From Mermis nigrescens (Eukaryota; Nematoda; Enoplea; Mermithida; Mermithidae): a DNA stretch of 64,000 nt. Within the stretch, counting starts at the first letter, position 1, and every line of letters starts with the position of its first letter. The notes under the pieces are model-generated. The model was not told the DNA's origin, did not search any database, and saw only the letters and a list, made by a program, of their open reading frames with translations. Where the stretch lies: assembly GCA_036768485.1 (NCBI GenBank), contig JAVLUZ010000704.1:1-64000 (forward strand), read 5' to 3'. Shown here in pieces: positions 28,701 through 40,700 of the stretch. The translations under genes were made by a program, and so were the position numbers.

Positions 28701-31700
28701 CCTCAGAATTATGATAGAGGATGCGTCGTGAGCGCCGCGTTACGTCCATCATGCGCTATCATCTCTTTTTCTATTGAGCGCCATTAACCTCTATCATCCC
28801 GTGCGGACGGCGCAATTTAGCTATTAATAGCGCCAACAAGAAGGAAGCGCGCCAGCATTCACGTGCGCGCTTCCTTGTTGGCGCTATTAATAGCTAAATT
28901 GCGCCGTCCGCATCACCAGATTAACGGGATGATAGAGGTTAATGGCGCTTAATAGAAAAAGAGATGATAGCGCATGATGGACGTAACGCGGCGCTCGCGA
29001 CGCATCCTCTATCATAATTCTGAGGATGATAGCGCGTCATCTTTCATGGCGACCACTGTAACAAGTGCTGTGACAATCAAAGAATTCATCTAAGATTATA
29101 CGTTCTTAAAATTATCGTGGCAAAAGCTAAATTTTTAACATTCTTATTCTGCACCAAAATTTGAATGTATCCGAATAGTTAGTGTATTTGTTCATAAATT
29201 ATAATTTTTGAGATGAAGTTAATATTTAATGTATGCATATGCCTAGCATGCTAAAAAGTTTCCCTTGTGTAATTACTCGCACTGGTATTTAATTAGCTAC
29301 GACATTTGAGCCTTCATTCATATACACTACTCGCCATGAATGTTGACGCCCTAATATGCTTCCGATGAAGATAGAGCATGTTAAAGTATATATCCTTAAC
29401 ACGTCGGTCATATTTACGCCCACGTATGACCGACATGTTAAAGATATATCCTGTAATAAGCTCTATCTTCCTGTGCAGCATATTAGAACGTCAACATTCG
29501 TGGCGAGCACTGTATATGTAAACATTGCTGGCATTTGCTCGGCCTGTGTTATATGATTATACACGCATGATTAGGGGGTTTAACGTACCTCCCCGCGCAA
29601 CCCCTCGAAAAATTCTTCCCCTCACTCAGATTTCTTAATTTTTTTTAAAAAAATAATCGTAGAAAATCTTCTGTTTTAACCATTTTAGTTATATTTTTGT
29701 CAAGAAGTTCCCATTTGTACCAAATTAAAACGGTTTAGAGGAACATTTTCCGCTATTTCAATTCCCATCCTAAAGCATATGGCGGGTGACGTTTTTTTTA
29801 GTAGCATTGGCTATTAAAACTCGATAGAACTGAAATTTTGGAAGAATTTCAGATTTAAATTTTGCATGCACACAAGGGCGAATTTAAGGGAGGCGGCCGC
29901 TCCCCTCCCATGGGCTCAAAATATTTGGCGAAGTTAAGGATGGATTTGTGATTTGCAACGATTTTTGGCCGTCAGCAACCATAATTTCTCAAATTTTTCC
30001 GGCGCTTCGCTCCAGATAATACATACGTATTAATGACATTTATTTACTTTCTGGGCATTCTGGAAGCCTGTTTATGCTCATGAAATTTGTTTTAAAACAA
30101 TTTCAACAGTAGAAACGGCTATTTCAGCATAGTTTTCGTCTCTTTTAAGGCATAAGTTTTCGATGTTTCGCGTCAAATCTTACAAACACAAAATCGTGCA
30201 GTATATCAAGCTTCTAAACCTGCTTCTGTCTAAAATTCACAAATTTTCCAGCTCTTGGCTCCAAATTTATGCTAAATTCCAAGAAGTTTAATGATTTTCT
30301 CGCACAAAATTGTCGGAAATTCCGGAATTTTTTGAAAAAATGTTGCGTCAAAAGCAGTGTTTTTTTGTGTTCGGCAAAGATTTTTCCCGATGTACAAAGA
30401 CTTATGAGACCGTCTTTGTGCATGCATAAAGATTTTTAAGAATAATAACAGAAAGTCATCAATATGGAAAAAATAAATGAATAAATATAAAATAAAAATA
30501 AATAGATGAATAAATAAATAAATGGTAAATAAATTAGGCATGCTGTTAGTATAAAAGGAACAAAAAGACGCGAGAAATAGTGTATACACATGAACATAAA
30601 GACAAAAATTGCAAAAAAGGTCTAAAATTCGTAGAAATTTTCGGCGCTTCGCGCCGCAATGAGTAATTGTGTGTTCTATATATCTTTATAATGGCAGAAA
30701 TTGCATTTTAAAAGGAAAATGTCAAATATTTCGGCGCTTCGCCCGTTTCAAGACGATTCTTAGTTATTTTTGCCCTAAGACACCCAGAAATTAGCTAAAA
30801 TACACTACAAAAAGTCGAAAAACTCTGTTTTACCACACTAAAATTGCTACTGTACCATATCATAGTACCCAAAAATTTGTGCGTACAAAATATACAAAGA
30901 CTTTTGGGGACCATCTTTGTATGTACATGTAAAAATGGACCTTGTACAAAAAACACTGAACAAAAGTGATTTTAATTAAAAGTCGACATCTTAAAATGCC
31001 ATTTCGTACGTGAGGAGCTAATTTTTGGACCTATTTTTGGTTGTTTCTGGAAAACTTGGGGTACCTTTCTCTCGGAAAATCCTAGATCCGCCACTGCTTG
31101 CACAGAAAGGTTCTTATGTATGTACAAAAAGCAGTCGTGCTATTTAGTTCTTTACCGACTACGGTGATATTATCAAGACGACTATAACGAAATTGAGGGA
31201 CTCGAGCCGCGTTCAGTGTGCCAGAGCGTTAGCCGTTGCGTTGACTACGCAATTCAGTTTTTTGAAGGTGATTTCTATGGATTTTTTGGGTGTTGTGGTG
31301 GTTTGTCAGTGGGGACTAATTGTCTACCTCTCACACACGTAATCGGATGGGGGGACCCCCACCTGAAGTCAGCCGTGCCCCCTATCCTCCAAAGTGAGGA
31401 ACTTGATTTTTAGCGAAAAATGCATTCTTTGGCCATTAACAGGAGCTTTTTTTGCCATTTTTGGTCCAAAAATGGAGGTCGTTTCGTGCATGCACAGCAT
31501 AAGACTTCGGGGAGGAGGGTTGAAATTTCAAAGTGCCGTTTTTCGAGCCCATAAATGATGGGTACGCGTCAAAATCGTCGTTTTTCGTCGTTTTCGACGA
31601 TGCTCTATCTTTGTAGAGCATAAAACAGAAAAAATTCAAAAATCAAAAAAGTCTTACGACTTGAACAAAATATAGTCAAAACGTAAGTAAATGGCGCAAA

Positions 31701-34700
31701 GCGCCGAAAATTTGAGAGTAATAGATGGCTAAAAACGCTTTAAAAAGCACTCTTTTATGAATTTTTCGGAAACTTTCGAAAAATCGCGAATTTGGGTGGA
31801 AGGGAGGTGGAAAAATTTTTGTTTTGGTGAAAATTTTCCAGGGATGGAGTGCAAATACCTAACCCGCAGATCATGTATGTCGTTTAGCCCCTCCCTAAAA
31901 ATGCCCGGGGACCTCCCTCCCAAAATTTTGAGCCGTTACGAGTATGCTATCTCTTATTGGTTCGTTCGTCCCCCTTGCCCTTCCAAAGGCCGAGATCCGC
32001 TTTAAACGTTGAAGAAAGAAAAAAGTGAATTCGTGCTCACCACTAGACAAAGAAGTCAATGTTTGAAAAGTCATGAAATTCGGAAATGTTACATTGGCTC
32101 TACCTACATTTTGAAAAGCGTAAGTTGTGGGACTGCTTATGGATCGTTGTGAAAATGTGGAGCCGTTTCTTTGCCAATTCGCATGATGTACATACAGTAA
32201 GCCCTGGCGCTTCAACATTTGAAATTTTTAGGAAGAAGCCGAAAATGGACAAATCGATCCTCAGACGGATGGTTTCGCGAATTTAAGGGAATTAGCTAAG
32301 AAATTCGGCACATGCTTCGGCACGGACTTAGTTCGCTATCGCGAAGCTCTGGCATGTCTTCACAAGTGAGTGTGGTGCGTATACAACGCCCGGTAGGTGA
32401 TGTTCATGTAATAATCACGACATATTCATTATAGTATCTAACTTAGAAACTTTTATGCCTTTTTGACCTAAGTAATCGAATATATAATAATATATACGTA
32501 GGTGTTCCTAAGCCCCGTAATAATATTCATTCAGTAATATACTCCGCGTGTGTCTGTGCACGTCAGTCGAGTTCAATCAATATTGTACGACCACCTACCA
32601 AGCTGACCATATGTTCGTTACAGTCACCAGCTCGGACTGAGCTGTCTTGCGGATTGTACAGCTGTACATATCATTGCGCGCGTATGCATTATTAAAACCC
32701 CCCGAAACCGAATACTCGGGTGCCCTACCGAGATTTAGGGCCCGAACCCAAATGTTTTTACGATTTGTTCGGGTATTGTTTGAGCACTAAACGTCACAAT
32801 TTCATGTCAGAACTTTTCGGCGCCTTGAGCCGGTTTTTTTCTCAACCTTTTGTTAACTTTTTAACTCTTTTTTTCACAAAATGTTTGTCAAATGAAATTT
32901 CACTTTAAAAACTGCTTCGTTATTCATTGGTATACGCGTCGTTTCTATAAAGTTAAGCTTCATAAATAGCAGCCTTTCGGTCAGAGAAAAAAGCGATTGG
33001 CATTAAAGGTTTTCTGACGTAAAAGAAATACACTTAGTTTATTATGCGTATATGTTTACTGAACTAATCGAACCCGAACCCGATAGGGTATTGATTTAGA
33101 TATCCGAACCCGCATAAACTGAACTTGACTATCCGAACCCGAATACACTAAAATTCACTACCCGTCGCATCCCTTTCTATCATTGATATTTAATACCTTT
33201 TAAATAATGCGCGTATAAATTTAATCGATTTATTCAGGTTATGCGTACATAGTGTCCTCTTTAATTTTTTGATCGACACCACAGGTGCACAAGGTCAGGG
33301 TCGGCAGGGGGTTGAAATCCCAAAAATCCGAAACAGTTAATTTAACGTTCGTGATTTTTTGCTGTTTTAATGATCAAAATGGTTAAAATGGCCTATAAAC
33401 GTTTTTTCGTATCAATATCGCATTTTAAAAGCATTTTTAGTCGATTTTGACGCATTATATCACTTTTAACACTAAAAAATGCATACATTTATCAATTCTG
33501 GGCGCTTTTTACGTAAAAAGTACTTAAAAGTACTAATCTGGCGCGAAGCGCCGGAAAAATTTCGACGTTTTTACTGCTTTTCACCTCAAAAAATGATGCA
33601 AAAAACGTTCCATCAGCTCAAAATCGCCGGACTGTACCTGTCTGGCTGACACTTTAGCGGGGTAATACCCCTCACCACCTATGTGCATGTATGGTCAACG
33701 CCAAATGTTGCTAAATTTTATATATATATATACATAACGGATCAAAATTATATGTGAGGGATCATCGGCCACTTTCAAGAGGTGGGTGTTCTGGCTCAGA
33801 CGGCAGAACAAAATAACATTTTATTCTAATCAGGCCGAGTTTAGGTTTTAATTTCAATTGGTGGAAAGATGGAAGTGCCATATTTTGGGATTCTTCCTAT
33901 TACTTATATGTGTGCTCAAATCTCTAGTCTAAGCGAGTCTCCTTCGATTGACCCCAGATGGCTCATGAGCTGAATCTTCCCTGAAAAACATTTCTTGAAT
34001 CTAAACGATTTTATAAGCAAATAATCGTTTTTGTCAAATTTCAAGCAGAAATTCAGCATTTCTCCAAAATAACTCCTGTAGTATATGTCACCTTGGGGTT
34101 TTGTGGGGGTTTCGTCCACCCCCAGAAGGATTTTTATTCACCCCAAAGATTTTTCGCCTCTGCTTCCACGGAATTCGCAATTTTCTAAAAAAATTAGAAA
34201 ACGGAGCTGTTTTATGCGTTTTTAACTACTTATGTTTGCTCAAAAGTGTCAAATTTTTCGGCGCTTCGGGCCTTATGTACACTCATGTTTTTGACTATAT
34301 TTTATGCAATTTATTCGAATTTTTCTGATATGTTTTTACGCTCTTGAAAGGTAGAACATCGTCAGAAATGGCGAAAAATGATGTGTTTGACGTGTGTCCG
34401 TCGGTTTTCGAGTCCAAAAAGGCAATTTAGAATTTCACTCTACCAGAGTTCCTATGCTGTGCATGTGTGAATAGTAGAAGATATAACTTATCTCGTGTTT
34501 TATTTTTGTTTGCTTTTTGATACTCGTTTCGAGTTGGTTAAGACGCGCTCAACATTTTAGGATGCTAACTTGTTTATTGTTTATTTATTTATTTATTTAT
34601 TTATTTATCGGTCGAATTTTATTTTTAATTCTGCATGTCTTTGTAAACTCCACTTATGTATATTTTGTAGGGAAGGTATTGATTTTGCAATACACGGCGA

Positions 34701-37700
34701 CAGGCACACAAACGAAACGGCCGCACCGCCTCCGAATTTAGCCTTTTTGGACATATTATCCGAACTAGCTAACAAATTGTTGAAACAAGACAAGAAAGTT
34801 GTGTAAGTTTTCAAAAAATACGAAAAAAGCTCGTAAAAACCAAAATTTTGAACTGCATTTGTTTTTCAACTTCACGGAAAACGCGACTGCTTTGCAAAAT
34901 AGCTTATTTTGTCCAGCGTAAGTGATTTTTTAAAGCGGTGTAAACGTGCTGTAGAATTGACTTATGTATATGAGATATTTCATTGCCTTTTTTAATAGGG
35001 GATCTCTCCCTCCCAAAGTTGCACGTCCTCTCCCCATTCCATGGAGTCAGAAAATTTTTGACCCCCTTCACTGTTTTTTTTGTACGAGCCTCTTTGTACA
35101 TGTACAAAGATCTCCGGAAAAGTCTTTGTACGAGCGAAAATTTTTTTGTACATATAACGTATAGATATGCAATTGAAGGTACACATTTTTACATACTACT
35201 AGATTGTTATCCGTGACCCGCATGCTTCTCAAAAGGTGTAACTTTGTCCTAAATTCAGCTGATATATTAGTTTGGCCCGAAGCGCCAAAATTTTCATGAG
35301 TCTTAGGTTGAAATTACACATAAAATTCGACTCAGTAAGTTAAAATAACTTGTGTTACACAATTATAAATAACAAGCGGTTGCAATGTGCTGAGTGAATC
35401 TCATAATAGACACCAATTAGCTTATGAATTTAATGCAACGCAAAGATAAAAGAGTCAATTTCATCTTCAAACGGCAGAAAACAGTGCAAAGTTGTTTGAT
35501 AGTTCTTTTTTCTGCATAAAATCTTTATAAAACAGTGGAAATAGATGTAAAAGATGCTTCAATCTGTACAAAGATGCTTACAGATAGATTTTGGAGTGTT
35601 AAATGCCCGCGCTTGGAGCTAAATAGAATGTAATTATGATACTCGGCGCGAAGCGCCGAAAATTTTTAGAAATTTTGCTAAAAAAATACTCCAAAAACGT
35701 TAAAATTACTATTACTTTGCTCCAAAAAGTCTTTGTACATTGTACAAAGATGGCTCCGAAAATCTTTGTACGAGCCTCAAAATCTTTGTCTCGTACAAAA
35801 AACAACAGTGACTCCCTCCGATTTTTGGTAAAAATTTATCTTCTTGACCATTTTTAGGTGTTTTTTAGCCGAAAATTGGATGTTATCCACCGGGACTCCC
35901 CACCCCACCCAAAATTGTAAGCCGTTACATGTATGTATGTATGTAAAAATTCTAGATTTGACCTGGTCATAATCATACATGTAACGGCTCGAAATTTTGT
36001 GAGGCGGATCTCCGGCGATTGGGGGAGGGTGTAAATGACCTCTAATTTTTGGCCAAAAACGGCCAAAAAATTATGTTTCCAAAAATTGGCGGGGAGGGTC
36101 AAAACTTTTCTGGCTTTGGCGGAGATGAGGGGACATCCGACTTTGGGTTGAGGGATCCTCATCTTCCTGTTGCATGTCTGGTCATAGTGCTTAGTACGTA
36201 CGTAAGTCGAAATTTTTCGGAGTGTGCGCCGGGTCACCAATTTTCCGTTCTTCTTCACGATAACCCGAAATTGAAACATAAAAACACGAAACTCAGATGG
36301 AAAATTGAAGTCGAGTGAAACAGGAATCGTGGAATCAGATGTACATATGGATATTTATTTCACGCAATTGGTTTCGTATCTGAATTTGAACAGGCGCGAA
36401 ATTTTTTTTTCGATTTTCTTCTGATTTTCCCATCACCATTGTATAGAACTTGCCGATAAATGCGCAGAAATTCCATAATTTGGCTAGCTTCTAAAAATTG
36501 ATCGTTGACTTAAAAATTTTTGGCCCTGTTCCAAACAAAATCCGGGCTATTGCTCTGAATAATAATTTGACTTTTGTTACACCGGCTCTAATTTTTTGGG
36601 ATGACTATTAAGACTGCAATACCTATTCAAACATATTGCATTGCCGGCCGAACCGGATTTTTCGTGGCAGCCGCTACTGGTCTATCGTAATTCGTTGATG
36701 CTCGGGGAAGAAATGCCTGCTCCTCAAATGATTCTGCCAGAAGCGATATCGAGTGTGAAAAGAGGGCGGGGTCGGCCTGCTAAGGCGGGAGTATCAAGTA
36801 ATGGTAATAAAAAATGATAAAAACAGCAAGAATTACTTTTGTAATTAATTATTAACTATTGATTAATACATATTGATTATACTCCTTCTTACTGCAAGTA
36901 GCATTGGTTCTGATACTTATATCCAGACACGCACAGCATAGTCGTTCTGGGGGTGTGAATTTTTAAAGTGCCTTTTTGGGGCCTAGAGGCAGAGGGCACC
37001 GTATCAAAAACATCGTTTTCCGATTTTTATGCCGATTCTTATCTTTCTAGAGCATAAAAACATTTTAAAAAATTCGAATAAAATCTAAAAAAGTCCAAAA
37101 AAATTGAATAAAAAAATTGACAACACATGAGTATGGCGCGGAGCACTGAAAATTTGACACTTTTGAGCAAACAGTTAGCTAAAAACGCTTAAAAAGCACT
37201 TTTTATGCAAATTTTCGGGAACTTTTGAAAACTCGTGAATTCTAGGGGGATTTTTTGGGGGACAAGATGAAAATTTATGCATTTACAAGTGGATGGGAAA
37301 CAGTTTTCCAAGGTCCAGAGATCAAGAAGGAGGGGTAAAATCCTGAAATCAGGGACCAGTAAATTTAGGGTTCGAGCAATTTTTTGCGATTCAAATGTGA
37401 GAATTGATTAAAACATCCTAAACGAAATGTTTTACTGAGGAAGACTGCGTTTTTTAGTACTTTTTATCCAATTCTGACTCGTTTCGTCACTTTTATTAGT
37501 AAAATATATAAGAATTCATCGAAAGTTCTGACTTTAAAATTATTCTAACTTTCGTATCTAGATAAATATTTCATGCCTAAATAGAACAGAAATGTGATAA
37601 GTGCTAATTAGCGCAAAGCGCCGAAAAAATTCTAACATATTTGCTACTATTATCTCCCCCAAAAATCATGCAGAAAATCTTTGATAGTTCGTCTGACAGT

Positions 37701-40700
37701 GGCTCGGGTCTTACACCCCGAGGTATGAACAATAATCCCTCACCCCTCCCCTATGGGAATGCATGCATGGAATAAATAAATTAAATTACAAAAAATAAAT
37801 CAAAAATTTTTGGAAGGGTAGTTGGCTATATTTAGGGAAAGGGGATGAACGCCCTCCAATTTTCGGTCAAAAAATACTAAATGATGAATTCCTGAATTGC
37901 CTAAATATATACTTTAATGTACCTAGAAGAAGTAAATTGCGTAATCCATCGAATTCGCTACGTCATATTTGCAGGCACGTAGCTGGCCGTCCTATTTTGG
38001 GGGGACCAACACCAATTTTGGAGGGACTAAGCCCAAAAAGGCCAAAAATAGCACAAAAAAAGATTAAAAGTCCGATTTTCCTGAATTTTCGGGGGGTCCT
38101 GACCACACCTGGGCGTGGGGGGTATGCACCTCCCGAGAAACCAAAATACCCCCCCCCCAGAAATCAAAATACCCCCTCAGAATTCAATTTTTAAAAATTT
38201 TTTTCGTTTTTTTCCGCAATTTTTTGATGCCAATGGATAGTGCTTGATGAGAAACGTCGAAAAATGGTGTTTTTTACGCCATACCACCATTTTTAAGGCC
38301 ATTTTTTGACCTTTGAAAAATCTTGCACACCCCCCCCCCAGAATTTTCTTGCTGCCCACGTATGGTCCGGACTCCCCATTCCCCCCAGAGCTACATGCCT
38401 GCAGATTTGGATAGAGAGCGAGCCGATTATTTTAAACAGGCTTAATAAAATTGTAAACATGTGTAATTTTGTTACATAGATAACAATATAGTTCATAGGC
38501 GCGAAATTTTAGCAAACTTTTTCGTATACTCGTACTTTTCCCCCGTTGTTTGTTTCCATATTTAATAATTGTTTTGTCGTAGATATACAATAATAGATTA
38601 TTTACTCGTGTTTTAAATACGTTTATATATGAACATTAATATTTTTTCATTGTACTTATTTCATTTTTGTATGTATTAAATTTTTTATTTGTTTTTTATA
38701 TTATCTTATCATACAGCACTGTCTGGTGCTTTTGTCCCCATGGCTACATCGACAGTTAATCGAATGGATGGTCCGGCGAGTAAACGCCAGCGGATTTATT
38801 CTGACCAAGCTTCCGATGCAGGCGGCGATGATCAAGGGTAGACGGATGCATTATTTAATTACCATAAAAATGATTCTAAAATTATTTAGGTTACTTCTGT
38901 ATTTTTATACGCATGTATATTAAGTGAAATCATTACTTATATACATATATATTATTTTTTAAATTATTTTAAAAGAACGGTAAAAAATAAATAGTGTATA
39001 TATCAATTTTATATTAATTTATATATTGAATATTAATAAATATTAATTATATTATGGTACATATATTAATTTTATCATGCAATATTAGCAGTTAATATTA
39101 CTTCAAAACTTCTTTCGTCGATAATGTTGAAGAAACTGCTTTCATGCCGATGACAAATTTTGGCGATTTTTAAGCCAAAATAGATTGTCAAAGTGTCCGT
39201 ATTGGAATTCGCTGAATTTATGCGTTTCCTAGCTTAACCGAATAACAAATTCGATTGTTTGCGTGCTCGATGAATGACGCCTACTCAGAATTTACGAATA
39301 TCGGTTCTTAATTGACTTAGCAATAAAACACTTATGTAATATGTATGTACTTTAGCATTCGTGTAAAAGGAGGGATGAGGATCTCCACCGATACTTGGTC
39401 GTCCCCAACCATAGATGGGCGGCACCAAAATTCTGGGGAGGGGGTAAGATTTTTCAATGGTAGTTTGGCGAAAAAACCAAAAATTGAAAAAAATTGAAAA
39501 TCGAATCCTTTGGGGTGGGTATCCGGCCTTCTGGGAGATGCATATCCCACCCCTTCCCCCACGCCCACGTGTGTCCCTAACGCCCCCTCCCCCAGAAGTC
39601 AGAAAATTTTTTACTCTCGCCCCACGATTTTTGGCATAAGTTTGCGTTTTTTTGTTATTTTTAGGTGTTTTTTTGCCATTTTTGGCCAAAAATTGGTGTT
39701 ATTGGACCCCCTTCCTTAAAAATGGTCGGGCACCCTCCATGCCAAATTTCGAGCCGTTACGTGTATGTGTACCCACATTGTACACACACGTGTTCGTACA
39801 TATTCCTAATTAAAGAGATCAGAGAGCCTGGATAGAGGGCTTTTGATTGTGCGTGGGCGTAGGATTTAAGGCTTTGGATCACTCGTGGGCATGAGAGAGT
39901 TTAGCCCTCTCCCCCGAAAATCTGGTAGACCCCAAAATCGATAAACCTCAGGATTATTTTTCGCGTGTTTTTGCGATTTTTTTATTTTTTACTCAACCAG
40001 ACCCCCCCTTATGAATTCGGTCGCTGCCAATGTATGGTTTGATGGACCCCCCGAACCTGACGGATCTTCTTTTAAAATATTATTGATTTTGCTTTGCGCA
40101 GAAATTAGCAAAAGGTTCCAACTTTTGATTAATAGGGATTTTTGTGAGTCGGGGAAGAAAAGTAATAATATACGTACTGCGCGGAACGAATATGCCATTT
40201 TAAGTTTTGAAAATTGCTTCACTATTCCGTACTTTTGTACTGAATTTGTAGCGCATTAGGCTATCACGTTTTTTCGTTAGCTTAACACCTTTCAAAACAA
40301 GCTGCTACGTACAGGCACGTAACTGGTTGTCCTATTTTAGGGGGACCAACACCAATTTTGGCGGGACTAAGCCCAAAAATGCGAAAAATAGCACAGAATA
40401 ATGTTTTAAAAAACCTATTTTTCTGAATTTTGGGGGGTCCGACCATAGGTGGGCAGAACCGAAATTCTGGGGGTGAAAAATTTTCAAAGGTCAAAAAATT
40501 GTCTCAAAAGTGGTCGTATGGCGAGAAAAACACCATTTTTCGACGTTTGTCATCAAGCACTATCCATTGGCATCAAAAAATTGCGAAAAAAAAACGAAAA
40601 AAATTTCGAAAAATTGAATTCTGGGGGGTATTTTGGTTTCTCGGGAGGTGCATACCCCCAACCCCCCATGCCCAGGTGTTGTCCAGACCCCCCATTCCCC

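Noticed and set aside
35854..36279. 141-codon minus-strand open frame
   Set aside because: It spans two family B copies with 8-bp duplications; the reading is a repeat shadow.
39285..39689. 134-codon minus-strand open frame
   Set aside because: It crosses a family D and a family B copy; the glycine-rich reading comes from G-runs.
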